Below, piece by piece: positions 26,488 through 34,485 of a DNA stretch of 64,000 nt. The position numbers were made by a program, and so were the translations under genes. Each line of letters opens with the position of its first letter. The first letter of the stretch is position 1. The notes beneath the pieces were generated by a model that was not told the origin of the DNA, did no database searches, and saw only the letters and a program-made list of their open reading frames with translations. The DNA comes from Bacteroidales bacterium (lineage in GTDB: Bacteria > Bacteroidota > Bacteroidia > Bacteroidales > WCHB1-69): the NCBI GenBank assembly GCA_017443175.1, contig JAFSOZ010000003.1:411103-475102 (forward strand). The letters are read 5' to 3'.

Positions 26488-27336
26488 GTGAAAGATCATC
26501 AATCATACACCCATCCAATCACGCTCTACAATCAGAGAATCAAAGAGGAAGGCATCGTTGTGTTCGATGATGTGAGAGGTTTGCCCGCCGACAAAGAGCC
26601 ATTCGTTTCGCCCGATTATGTCATTTGTATCGGTCATAGAGGGCGCATTGACCTTCTGTACGACGGTATTCCCGACTATTCCGAGCAACATACCGTGGGT
26701 GTCATTTTTCCCAACCACGCCCTTACGATGGTGAGTAAGACCGACGATTACCTTGCCACACTGATCATTGTTGACGCTGCGGTGCTGAACGACCCAATGC
26801 TGCAAATCATCAACCAACTGCGCTACCGTTATGAGCCACACCCCAATGTGAAGCTCGACAAGCACGAGTACAAGATGATATTGAATGTGGTAGAGGGGAT
26901 GCGCGAGATTGTGCGCCTCGAACTACCTGACTGCAAAATGTTGATGATGCGATTGTTGGAGTTCTTCCTACGGCTGCTCAGTCAGTACCGTACACGCCAA
27001 TTAAAAGAGACATCCACCGACAAACGAGTCAGCATCCAGTTCCACAACGACCTCGCCAAACATTTCCGCGAGCATCGCGACGTGGGCTTCTATGCCCAAC
27101 AGGCCTGCTTGTCGGCCAAACATTTCAGCACTATTATCAAGGAGGAGACTGGCCACACCGCCGCCCACTGGATACACACCCAGGTGGTGGCCGAAGCCAA
27201 GATGCTCCTGCATATGCGTCGCGACCTCACCATACAGGCCATCGCCGATATGTTGGGCTTCGAGGAACAAGCTACTTTCAGCCGTTACTTCCGCCGCGAA
27301 ACAGGGATGTCCCCCACAGAATTCCGCAACAGCTAA
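26488..27336 (+). CDS. AraC-family transcriptional regulator
   Basis: Open frame reaches back to ATG 26374, but residues before 26488 (MMAKKQINFLSINIISLV...) look like translated AT-rich leader and contain the -7 box. GTG 26488 (283 residues) fits the alignment of this regulator type (SYTHPITLYNQRIKEEGIVVFDD). The C-terminal AraC domain is intact: FYAQQACLSAKHFSTIIKEETGHTAAHWI and MRRDLTIQAIADMLGFEEQATFSRYFRRETGMSPTEFRN. It is divergent from the beta-helix gene, a possible target. The start choice is the least certain part. Confidence 0.82.
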   Translation: MKDHQSYTHPITLYNQRIKEEGIVVFDDVRGLPADKEPFVSPDYVICIGHRGRIDLLYDGIPDYSEQHTVGVIFPNHALTMVSKTDDYLATLIIVDAAVLNDPMLQIINQLRYRYEPHPNVKLDKHEYKMILNVVEGMREIVRLELPDCKMLMMRLLEFFLRLLSQYRTRQLKETSTDKRVSIQFHNDLAKHFREHRDVGFYAQQACLSAKHFSTIIKEETGHTAAHWIHTQVVAEAKMLLHMRRDLTIQAIADMLGFEEQATFSRYFRRETGMSPTEFRNS

Positions 27337-27475
27337 TAAGGGATTTCCTTGGATAATATTATTTTTTTGCTGATGATAGGTACACAAAGCAGGTCAAGCA
27401 GTGAAATATTCGTTCAGAAAAAAAAGAAAAGTAGTGTCAATCAACTTTCCGAGACCGAGACAACTTCTAAAATTC

Positions 27476-27491
27476 GTTGACTATAGTCAAC
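27476..27491. promoter_or_regulatory. 16-bp perfect palindrome upstream of GNAT gene
   Basis: GTTGACTATAGTCAAC followed by AAAAA. It matches the two palindromes at 28416 and 28454 in the form GTTNAYTRTARTSAAC. It lies 50 nt before the acetyltransferase ATG. The rest of 27337-27541 shows no gene. Confidence 0.65.
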
Positions 27492-27541
27492 AAAAATAAC
27501 TAACCCAACGTATAATAGCAAATCATTTTAATCCCCAAAAT

Positions 27542-28045
27542 ATGACAACCCACAACATCAATACCGACCGCGTTTTCATCATCCGTCCAGCGAAGCCCGA
27601 AGAGGCGGGTCTCGTCCTGGAATTCATCAAGAAGTTGGCCGTCTATGAGAAATGCGCCGACGAAGTGGTGGCCGACGAGGCCACCGTCTATCACTCCCTG
27701 TTTGTGGAGCGTTCCGCCGAGGTGGTCTTCGCGGAGGAAGACGGCGCGGTGGCCGGCTTCGCCCTCTTCTTCCACAACTTCTCCACCTTCGTGGGGCGCA
27801 AGGGACTCTATCTCGAAGACCTCTTCATCCTTCCCGAGAAGCGGGGTAGGGGATACGGCAAAGCCCTGCTGAAGCATCTGGCCAAGATCGCCGTGGAGCG
27901 CCACTGCGGCCGCTTGGAGTGGATCTGCCTCGACTGGAACAAGCCCGCCCTGAAGGTCTATCGCAGCATCGGGGCCGTCCCAATGGACGAATGGACGGTG
28001 CAGCGGTTGGACGAGGGGGCGTTGAAGCGGTTCGCGGGAGAATGA
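27542..28045 (+). CDS. GNAT-family N-acetyltransferase
   Basis: 167 residues. Acetyl-CoA-binding motif A is present as GLYLEDLFILPEKRGRGYGKALLKHL, followed by C-terminal LEWICLDWNKPALKVYRSIGA, the pattern of diamine/thialysine-type acetyltransferases (YEDLxV and the NxxAxxxYxxxGA block). It probably acetylates a small amine or amino acid; substrate not defined. Single gene; a palindrome lies upstream. Confidence 0.9.
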   Translation: MTTHNINTDRVFIIRPAKPEEAGLVLEFIKKLAVYEKCADEVVADEATVYHSLFVERSAEVVFAEEDGAVAGFALFFHNFSTFVGRKGLYLEDLFILPEKRGRGYGKALLKHLAKIAVERHCGRLEWICLDWNKPALKVYRSIGAVPMDEWTVQRLDEGALKRFAGE

Positions 28046-28157
28046 AAAGTTGGAAAAATGTAAATTTGTTTAACCATATAAAAGAAATCGGAATAATCCC
28101 TTTTTGTCTTGCAATTAGAAAAATAAAACATTCACCAACCAACAAGCAAATATGATT

Positions 28158-28361
28158 ATGAAAATTCTGAAAAAACGAAAAATCAAGTACGCTGCCCTAT
28201 TCTTCGTCTGCTGGTTTGCCCTGTTGGTCTTTCTGGTAGATGGAGTTCTGAAATTCCAGACCTTGGTTGACTATTTCGGCTCGTACACCGTTGTGGAGGT
28301 GACGTTAGTGCTGTTGGTCATTATACCGACTTTGGCTGTTTATGTATTTACAAAAAAATAA
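28158..28361 (+). CDS. Small two-helix membrane protein, family unknown
   Basis: 67 residues from ATG 28158 (ATG 28152 also in frame). Basic N terminus KILKKRKIKY, then two hydrophobic segments (AALFFVCWFALLVFLVDG and VVEVTLVLLVIIPTLAVYVF) with a conserved middle LKFQTLVDYFGSY. A clear homologue lies at 52390-52595, which shows that the frame is real and selected. Function unknown. Confidence 0.65.
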   Translation: MKILKKRKIKYAALFFVCWFALLVFLVDGVLKFQTLVDYFGSYTVVEVTLVLLVIIPTLAVYVFTKK

Positions 28362-28415
28362 GGGCACACCGTGAATGTCCGCCCCAAGGTTTTTGTGACC
28401 TTTGCGGCGGTTGAT

Positions 28416-28439
28416 TTTTGTTCATTATAATGAACAAAA
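28416..28439. promoter_or_regulatory. 24-bp perfect palindrome upstream of DUF4143 ATPase
   Basis: Arms TTTTGTTCATTA and TAATGAACAAAA with no spacer. The core fits GTTNAYTRTARTSAAC. Confidence 0.7.
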
Positions 28440-28453
28440 TTTAAACATTTTTC

Positions 28454-28479
28454 ATTTTGTTTATTGTAGTCAACAAAAT
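28454..28479. promoter_or_regulatory. Second palindrome upstream of DUF4143 ATPase
   Basis: Arms ATTTTGTT and AACAAAAT (8 bp perfect, inner positions imperfect), ending 34 nt before ATG 28514, where it would overlap the promoter. Core GTTTATTGTAGTCAAC belongs with the sites at 27476 and 28416. Confidence 0.65.
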
Positions 28480-28513
28480 TTTACTATTTTTTGCACGGTA
28501 AAATTATTGAGAT

Positions 28514-29710
28514 ATGGAATTGGGTTCAAGACCCAATTATTACTCCAAAATAGAAAAGTTACTCGGGAAAGGCATCCTGATCGTGTTGACTGGTCAGCGC
28601 CGCGTCGGAAAGAGTTATGTCATGAAAGAACTTGTCCAGCGGAAACAAACTGAAGATGCCAACATCATTTACATTGACAAGGAAAAGACCGCTTTCGACT
28701 TCATTGCAAATTACAAGGATTTGGTGGCTTATATCGATGAACAAAAGAAGCCTAAGAAGCACACCTATATCCTTATCGATGAGGTTCAGGAAATCGAGGA
28801 ATTTGAACGGGGGCTTAGAAATTATTATGATAACCCCGAAATTGACATCATCGTTACAGGCAGCAATTCAGACACGCTTTCAAGCGACATGGCGACGCTG
28901 CTTTCGGGCAGGTACGTGGAGATTCTCATCCAAGGTCTCAGCTATGAGGAGTTCTTGGTTTTCCATCAGTTGGAGGACAACGACGAGGATCTTCGTAAAT
29001 ATATCAACTATGGCGGACTGTCCTGTCTTCGTCCTATGGGACTGGATGATCCAGAGGTCATCAGGCAGTATATCCAAGGCGTTTACAACACCATCTTGGT
29101 GAAGGATATTGTTAGTCGCAAAAAAGTGCGGAATGTGCCTTTTTTGGAGAATCTGATCAAATATTTCGGCGACAATATCGGAAAGCTGTTGTCGGCAACC
29201 AACATCCAAAACTATATGACATCGAATCAAAATGAAGTTTCCAAAAATCTCATCCTTAAGTATTTGAAAGCGACCACCGAGGCTTTCCTTGTGCATAATG
29301 TCACATGGTACAATCTGCGCGGAAAAAAGTTGCTGGGGAGCAACGACAAGTACTACTTCGGCGATGTGGGGTTGCGTAATTTCATTGTAGGCGGACGACG
29401 GTCCAATGATATCGAGAATATTGTGGAGAATCTGGTCTATCAGCACCTCATCCGGTTAGGATACAAGGTGAATGTCGGGCAGATGTATGCCACAGAGATT
29501 GACTTCGTCGGGACGAAAGGCGATGACACCATTTATGTTCAGGCCTCCTATCTCATCACTGATGAGTCAACTTTTGAGCGTGAATTCGGAAATCTCAAGA
29601 AAATTAACGACAACTATCCCAAATATGTGATTTCAATGACCCCATTCCTTGATTATAGCAAGTATGAGGGCATTATCCACATCCCGCTTGCGGAATTCTT
29701 GAAGAAATGA
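28514..29710 (+). CDS. Solitary AAA ATPase with DUF4143 domain (COG1373)
   Basis: 398 residues. Walker A LTGQRRVGKSYV at about residues 25-36, Walker B YILIDEVQEIEEFE, arginine-region VTGSNSDTLSSDMATLLSGRYVEI, then the DUF4143 region (YYFGDVGLRNFIVGG...). The C-terminal EIDFV...IYVQASY replaces the E-x-K of the nuclease-like fold by Q-x-S, so a cleavage role is unlikely. Widespread in Bacteroidota; role unknown. Two palindromes precede it. Its stop codon overlaps the start of the next, broken gene (ATGA). Confidence 0.9.
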   Translation: MELGSRPNYYSKIEKLLGKGILIVLTGQRRVGKSYVMKELVQRKQTEDANIIYIDKEKTAFDFIANYKDLVAYIDEQKKPKKHTYILIDEVQEIEEFERGLRNYYDNPEIDIIVTGSNSDTLSSDMATLLSGRYVEILIQGLSYEEFLVFHQLEDNDEDLRKYINYGGLSCLRPMGLDDPEVIRQYIQGVYNTILVKDIVSRKKVRNVPFLENLIKYFGDNIGKLLSATNIQNYMTSNQNEVSKNLILKYLKATTEAFLVHNVTWYNLRGKKLLGSNDKYYFGDVGLRNFIVGGRRSNDIENIVENLVYQHLIRLGYKVNVGQMYATEIDFVGTKGDDTIYVQASYLITDESTFEREFGNLKKINDNYPKYVISMTPFLDYSKYEGIIHIPLAEFLKK

Positions 29711-30207
29711 AACATCTGCCAAATATCATAACTCTTATCAGGGTTGCAGGCTCTTTTAGTCTGCTCCTTTGTGATGTGACGGGTATGGTGTTCTGGGGAA
29801 TCTATGGTTTCTGCGGCATCAGCGACATGGCCGACGGATGATTGGTCCGGAAGCTCAAGTGTTGCACCAAGACGGGAGCATTGCTTGATAGTTTAGCAGA
29901 TTTAGCTTTTGCGGCATGCTGTTGTTGGCAGGTTATCCCTGTCTTGAACTTCCCAAAATGGCTGTGGATTTTTTGGGGATCAATTGTCATCATCAAACTC
30001 ATCAACCAAATCTGCGCTTTGGTAATATACAAAAAATGTGTCTTTCCTCATACTTTGGCTAATAAAGCGACCTGTTTGCTGCTGTTCATCGGCGTTCCCT
30101 TGACGTTATACTTGGAATCCATTACTCCAATCGTCATCATTGCTGTTGTGGCAACATTTGCCGCCGTACAGGAAGGGCATTTCATAAGGATAAAAAAGAT
30201 AGAGTAA
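29707..30207 (+). pseudogene. CDP-alcohol phosphatidyltransferase with in-frame TGA in the active-site motif
   Basis: Reading from ATG 29707 gives MKHLPNIITLIRVAGSFSLL... to MADG, then TGA at 29839-29841, then LVRKLKCCTKTGALLDSLADL... to 30207 in the same frame. The family signature DGx2ARx8Gx3Dx3D is complete apart from the stop codon, which falls on the position after DG that is often aromatic (TGG to TGA is one step). The remaining hydrophobic helices are intact. The enzyme would condense a CDP-lipid with an alcohol at the membrane. Likely a recent nonsense mutation; a TTG at 29842 could restart only a headless fragment. Confidence 0.85.
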
Positions 30208-30309
30208 AAAAGAAACAAGCCTTACACGGTGCATATGACGTTTTGCGAATGGGATTGAAAAAAATGTCAACAGAATTGATTATTAAAAAACATCTCCTTA
30301 ATCACCATT

Positions 30310-30351
30310 CTATTCAAGAAACGTTGTGTTTTTGCATCGTCTTTTGAATAG
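30310..30351 (+). promoter_or_regulatory. Orphan copy of the AbiE promoter/operator
   Basis: CTATTCAA (30310-30317) and TTGAATAG (30344-30351) frame a promoter-like region nearly identical to those before abiEi at 47204 and 61784, down to GAGATAA after it. The -7 box reads TGTTTTTG instead of TATTTTTG. No AbiE gene follows; the sequence runs into the 3' end of the OmpA-family gene. A remnant left by deletion of an abiE copy. Confidence 0.7.
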
Positions 30352-30392
30352 AATGAGATAACGTATTTGCAAGCACTCGCTCACCTTATCTC

Positions 30393-31496
30393 TTATTTCT
30401 TTACAAATTCCACACGGCGGTTCTTGGCGCGACCTTTCTCAGTAGTGTTGGGAGCAATGGGAAAATGTGAACCTTTGCCCACGGCCGTGAGTCGTGATTT
30501 GTCGATCCCCAGTTTTACCAATGCATTCACGATGGCTTCGGCACGCTTCTGACTCAACGGGTCGTTCACAGCGTCACTACCGGTGTTGTCGCAGTGACCC
30601 TGCACCTCGAAGTTGAGGTCGGTGTGCTCCTGCATCAGCTTGGCTACGCGGTTTATCTCCACGACGGATTCAGGTTTGAGGTCGGCTTTGCCCGTCTCGA
30701 AAGTGATGGCGTAGGTCACTATCTTGCCTTCGGATGTCAGACGGTCGTACAGGGGCACAGCGCCCTGGGCGATGCGCACGTTGCTCAATCCCGTGTAGCG
30801 GTATAACGCTGAGCTGGCGAAGAAGAGATAGCCGGGAGCCTTCATCATCGGTACGTTGATCATACGCACGCCGTTCACGTAGCCCTTGAAAGCCCGTTTG
30901 TTGAACGAGAAGGCGAAGTGGTTCCATTGGCCGGCAACCAAGGGGTTGTCCTTCTCCAGGTAGTCGCCGGTGCTGGGGTTGAGTCCCAGCGCCTTCTCTC
31001 CATTCGTTTGGTTGTTCCCGTCGGGTTTCAGCAGTGTCCACGTGAGGTTGCACGAGCCGTCCTCGCGGTACCAGAAACGCACATAACTCTGTGAGTTGTA
31101 GTAGCTCTCGTCGCCGCGTTCGCCGAAAGAGATGGTCATATCGAGTGTCGTCTCCTCCTCGTCGCCAGTATTCAACGGCGCCACGTAGAGGTCGAACTCC
31201 ACGGTGAATATCTCGGGCAGCCAATTCCATTTCTCCTTCATAAGAGGAATTACCTGTCCCAACCCATTGTCGGTGAACGCCAGCACATTGCGACCTTTCT
31301 GCTGCGCCGTCTCCGCGTAGCCGTCCAGCAGGTCCCATCGCAGTGGGAACTCGCCGAGTTTCTCGTGCTCGAAATTGTCGTCGAAGAATATCTCGTCGCC
31401 GGGGACGAAATCGGTCTTCGCATAGTTGCTCTACTGAGCCTTTGCGGTCATTCCAATGAGCATAAGCAACACTGCTGCTAATATTGTTTTCTTCAT
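30393..31496 (-). pseudogene. OmpA-family outer-membrane protein with in-frame TAG after signal peptide
   Basis: ATG 31496 starts a textbook signal peptide of 21 residues (MKKTILAAVLL...MTAKAQ). It is followed by TAG at 31431-31433, and then the same frame runs on (SNYAKTDFVPGDEIFFDDNF...) to 30393. The mature part has a concanavalin-like jelly-roll region (about residues 50-210) and a C-terminal OmpA peptidoglycan-binding domain with FEVQGHCDNTGSD and RAEAIVNAL...RLTAVGKG. CAG to TAG is a single transition. Without suppression the exported protein is lost; an internal start would lack the export signal. Confidence 0.85.
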
Positions 31497-31543
31497 AATG
31501 ATGTGTTTTATTGGTTGTGTTAGTTTACTGGTTTTTCAATTTG

Positions 31544-31551
31544 CAAAGGTA
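31544..31551 (-). promoter_or_regulatory. Promoter -7 box for OmpA-family gene
   Basis: TACCTTTG on the minus strand, 48 nt before ATG 31496. Confidence 0.55.
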
Positions 31552-31694
31552 CGAACATTTTTCGACATAATAACAAAAAGTGCCCGACGGGACACTTTTT
31601 AACATTACGGGCATTGTGGCAAACGCCCAAAGAAAGATGCTTTTAAGCACTGGGCACCCATCTTGCATATTGTCCATAAACTGACAATCTTCAT

Positions 31695-32512
31695 TCAACC
31701 TCGTGGCTGGAGGCTGTGGCGGTACTCACTGGGAGACTGTCCGAGGTGCTTGGTACAGTAGCGGCTGAAATAGGAAAGCGACGTGAAGTTCATGCGATCG
31801 GCGATCTGCGTGAGCGAGAGACGTTCGTCATCGAGATATTTCTTCAGGATGGGCACCGTGTGGCGGTCGATGAAGCTGCTGACGCTGTGGCCGGTGACGC
31901 GCTTGACGGTGGCGGAGAGGTACTTCGGCGACACGTGCAGTCGCTCGGCATAGTAGCTCACCTCGCGCTCGGTGCGGCTGATGCCGGTGGCGAGCAGGTC
32001 GGTCAGCTGTCGGACGATATAGGCGGTGCGGTCGCTGTGGGTGTCGGTGGCCTCGCGCTGCGCGTGCGGCTCGAAGATGTCGTACATCATCGTCAGGCAG
32101 AGGCTGCCCATCAGCTCACGGTAGAACAGCAGGTCGCGGTCGTCCATGCGGTCACGGAGACGGTGGAAGTCTGCGAGGAGAATGTCCGCCTGCCTGTCGG
32201 TGAGCTTGATGACAGGGTCGTGGTTGAGCGAGATGCTGCCCCCGATGCTGTAGTTGTTCGACGGCAGCAGTCCGCCGAGGTATTTGTTGTCGGCGGCGAA
32301 CCACTCGACTTGCATCCCCGGTGCCGCCGCGAGGTTCTTCGCCCGTGTGGGGTTCGGCTCACCACCAGGTCGTTTTTTACGATATGGTAGCACCTCTCGT
32401 TGAACACGAAGCTCCCCTCCCCTGCCGTACACAGCAAATGCATGCAGGTGTGGCTCAATTCCGGCGCGTTCATCGCGAGGAAATCGGTGGAATAGAGGAA
32501 GTCAGGTTTCAT
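31695..32512 (-). pseudogene. AraC-family regulator, frameshifted
   Basis: From ATG 32512 the first frame gives the N-terminal sensor (MKPDFLYSTDFLAMN...CYHIVKNDLVV). The second frame takes over at about 32358-32366 (EPNPTRAKNLAAAPGMQVEWFAADNKYLGGLLPSNN) and runs through a complete AraC domain (YYAERLHVSPKYLSATVKRVTGHSV, LSLTQIADRMNFTSLSYFSRYCTKHLGQSPSEYR). One missing base explains the break. The DNA-binding half might still be made from an internal start, but the normal protein is lost unless this is a sequencing error. Confidence 0.82.
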
Positions 32513-32516
32513 AGCG

Positions 32517-32524
32517 CAAAAGTA
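32517..32524 (-). promoter_or_regulatory. Promoter -7 box, 4 nt before an AraC start codon
   Basis: TACTTTTG, then CGCT, then ATG 32512 on the minus strand. Third AraC gene with this spacing. Confidence 0.6.
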
Positions 32525-32590
32525 CATTTTTTTCTTCAATTTGTGAAAATACTAATACTTTTTGTGAAACTTTCACGATGGGGAACATTG

Positions 32591-32598
32591 TATTTTTG
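32591..32598 (+). promoter_or_regulatory. Promoter -7 box for acetyltransferase/nitroreductase operon
   Basis: TATTTTTG, 58 nt before ATG 32657. It is divergent from the broken AraC gene. Confidence 0.6.
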
Positions 32599-32656
32599 CC
32601 TCGTCAAATTGGCAAAGACAATAAGGATATTATAAAACAAAGAAAACCAATACGTT

Positions 32657-33187
32657 ATGCAAGAATTTATCGTTGATCCGAGACAAAGCACGCCCGAGGA
32701 ATTGGCAGAAGGGATGCGTCAGGCGCAGACCCTGTTCAAACTGAACCACACGATGCCCTACACCGACGAGTACAACGCGCTCGCCAAGGAACTGTTTGGC
32801 CACGATGTGTTTGCCGACGGCGGCTTCGTGATGCCCGGACTGACGGGTGTCTGTTTCGACCGTGTGAAATTAGGCAATGGCGTTATGATCATGAACAACT
32901 GCCTGATGATGGCCCGCGGCGGCATCACCATCGACGACCACGCGATGGTCGCCGCCAACGCGCAGCTCATCTCCAACAACCACGATCTCCACGATCGGAT
33001 GCTGCTCACCTGCAAGCCCGTCCACATCGGCAAGAACGCCTGGATCGGGGCGGGCGCCACCATCCTACCTGGCGTGACCGTTGGCGACAACGCCGTGGTA
33101 GCCGCCGGTGCCGTGGTGACCAAAGACGTGGCCCCGAATACCATTGTGGGAGGGAATCCGGCAAAATTCATCAAGATGGTGGAATAA
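32657..33187 (+). CDS. Left-handed beta-helix O-acetyltransferase (LacA/NodL type)
   Basis: 176 residues. N-terminal helical region (DPRQSTPEELAEGMRQAQTLFKLNH), then hexapeptide repeats typical of trimeric acetyl-CoA transferases (VKLGNGVMIMNNCLMMARGGITIDDHAMVAANAQLISNNHD, IGKNAWIGAGATILPGVTVGDNAVVAAGAVVTKDV). The catalytic-type histidine lies in NNHDLHDR. Acceptor (sugar or other hydroxyl) unknown. First gene of the redox island; the nitroreductase ATG overlaps its stop codon (TAATG). Confidence 0.9.
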   Translation: MQEFIVDPRQSTPEELAEGMRQAQTLFKLNHTMPYTDEYNALAKELFGHDVFADGGFVMPGLTGVCFDRVKLGNGVMIMNNCLMMARGGITIDDHAMVAANAQLISNNHDLHDRMLLTCKPVHIGKNAWIGAGATILPGVTVGDNAVVAAGAVVTKDVAPNTIVGGNPAKFIKMVE

Positions 33188-33807
33188 TGTCTAACATTAC
33201 AATTCATAATATGGGATTAATTCTTGCATTGATGATGATGGCAAACATATCGTGTACTCAAGCGCAGCAACAGATAAATGGAGATGACAGTCTGCTCCGT
33301 CTTGCTGAGCACCGCAGGTCGGTAAGGAAATATACGAATAAGCCCGTTGACCGTGAAACCATCGACAAGATACTGACTGTGGCAGCTTTAGCTCCGTCAA
33401 GCTATGGGCAGAACCCCGTGGAGTTCGTGGTTGTGGAAGGTCATGAACAACTCTCAAAACTGGCCGACTGCAAGCGCATTGGTGCTCCGTCTGTTCGAGG
33501 TGCTTCCGTTGCCGTGGTGGTGATGGCTGATACATCGAAAGGCGAATTATGGGTGGAGGATGCCTCGGTAGCTGCTGGCTACCTGCTTCTTGGCGCAGAG
33601 CAATATGGCATCGGAGCCTGCTGGAACCAGATACACCTGCGCGACGGTCAGCGGCTGTCGGCAAGTGACGAGATACGCCAGCTTCTCGGCATCCCCGACC
33701 ACTATGAAGTGCTCTGTGTCGTGTCTCTCGGCCACAAAGACGAGCAGAAGAAATCCCGCTCAGGCGAGCAGATGAAGCAGGGACGTATCAGATATGGCAA
33801 GTTTTAA
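33187..33807 (+). CDS. Nitroreductase-family lipoprotein
   Basis: 206 residues. The hydrophobic start ending MANISC-TQAQ is a lipobox, unusual for this normally cytosolic flavoenzyme family; ATG 33211 is an alternative start just before the hydrophobic run. FMN-binding marks: EHRRSVRKYTNKPVDRETI and APSSYGQNPVEFVVV, then AAGYLLLGAEQYGIGACWNQ and CVVSLGHKDE. It would reduce nitro, quinone or related substrates with NAD(P)H. Coupled to the acetyltransferase by TAATG; the FMN reductase gene follows 17 bp later. Confidence 0.9.
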   Translation: MSNITIHNMGLILALMMMANISCTQAQQQINGDDSLLRLAEHRRSVRKYTNKPVDRETIDKILTVAALAPSSYGQNPVEFVVVEGHEQLSKLADCKRIGAPSVRGASVAVVVMADTSKGELWVEDASVAAGYLLLGAEQYGIGACWNQIHLRDGQRLSASDEIRQLLGIPDHYEVLCVVSLGHKDEQKKSRSGEQMKQGRIRYGKF

Positions 33808-33824
33808 TCACAAACAAATACAAG

Positions 33825-34481
33825 ATGAAAGTATATGCAATAAACGGCAGTCCGAGGCGAAACAGGAATACCGCCAAGATGCTTGACAAAGTGCTGGAAG
33901 GCGTGAAGGCAGAGTTCCCAGAAGCCGAGGTAGAGAGAATCAATCTCTTTGACCTGAAGTTCACCAGTTGCAAGAGCTGTTTTGCCTGCAAGCGTAAGGA
34001 CGAACGCTTCAAGGCCACATGTGCCCTAAAAGACGATCTCGCCCCTGTACTGCAGAAAATAAAGGAGGCTGACGGTCTGGTAATTGGTTCTCCAATCTAT
34101 TACAGAACCATCACGGGGCAGCTTCATTCCTTCTATGAGCGGCTGTTCTTTCCCTATATGCTCTACAAGGAAGACTATCCGACACTGGTGGAGAAAAGAA
34201 TCCCGACGGCTTGCATCTACACCATGAACGTCGATGAAAAGACGATGATGGAGGACGGCTACAGGCAGAACATGGAACTGTGGGAGAATTTCCTGGAGGC
34301 ATACTTCAAGAAGCCGCTGCTGGCATTTGCCTTCAACACGTATCAGTTTGATGACTATACGAAATATATCTGCGAGACATTCAATGAAGCAGACAAGGCA
34401 GCTTACAGGGATGCGCAGTTCCCCAAGGATTTGGAGAATGCCTTTGTGCTTGGTAGAAAACTTTTAAAACAAGAAGACTAA
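33825..34481 (+). CDS. Flavodoxin-fold NAD(P)H-dependent FMN reductase
   Basis: 218 residues, NADPH-dependent FMN reductase/iron-sulfur flavoprotein group. Phosphate-binding loop NGSPRRNRNT at the N terminus. Cysteines in FTSCKSCFACKRKDERFKATC resemble the cluster-binding region of iron-sulfur flavoproteins. GSPIYYRTITGQLHSFYERL forms the isoalloxazine loop. Same family as 51088 and 60577. The next gene begins 4 bp after its stop codon. Confidence 0.88.
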   Translation: MKVYAINGSPRRNRNTAKMLDKVLEGVKAEFPEAEVERINLFDLKFTSCKSCFACKRKDERFKATCALKDDLAPVLQKIKEADGLVIGSPIYYRTITGQLHSFYERLFFPYMLYKEDYPTLVEKRIPTACIYTMNVDEKTMMEDGYRQNMELWENFLEAYFKKPLLAFAFNTYQFDDYTKYICETFNEADKAAYRDAQFPKDLENAFVLGRKLLKQED

Positions 34482-34485
34482 GAAT

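Noticed and set aside
29839-31433. Stop-codon reassignment or selenocysteine to explain the TGA and TAG interruptions
   Set aside because: TGA and TAG end intact genes in this window (RND pump and RecQ use TGA; purE uses TAG), and no SECIS-like hairpin was seen after the TGA. Single nonsense mutations are simpler.
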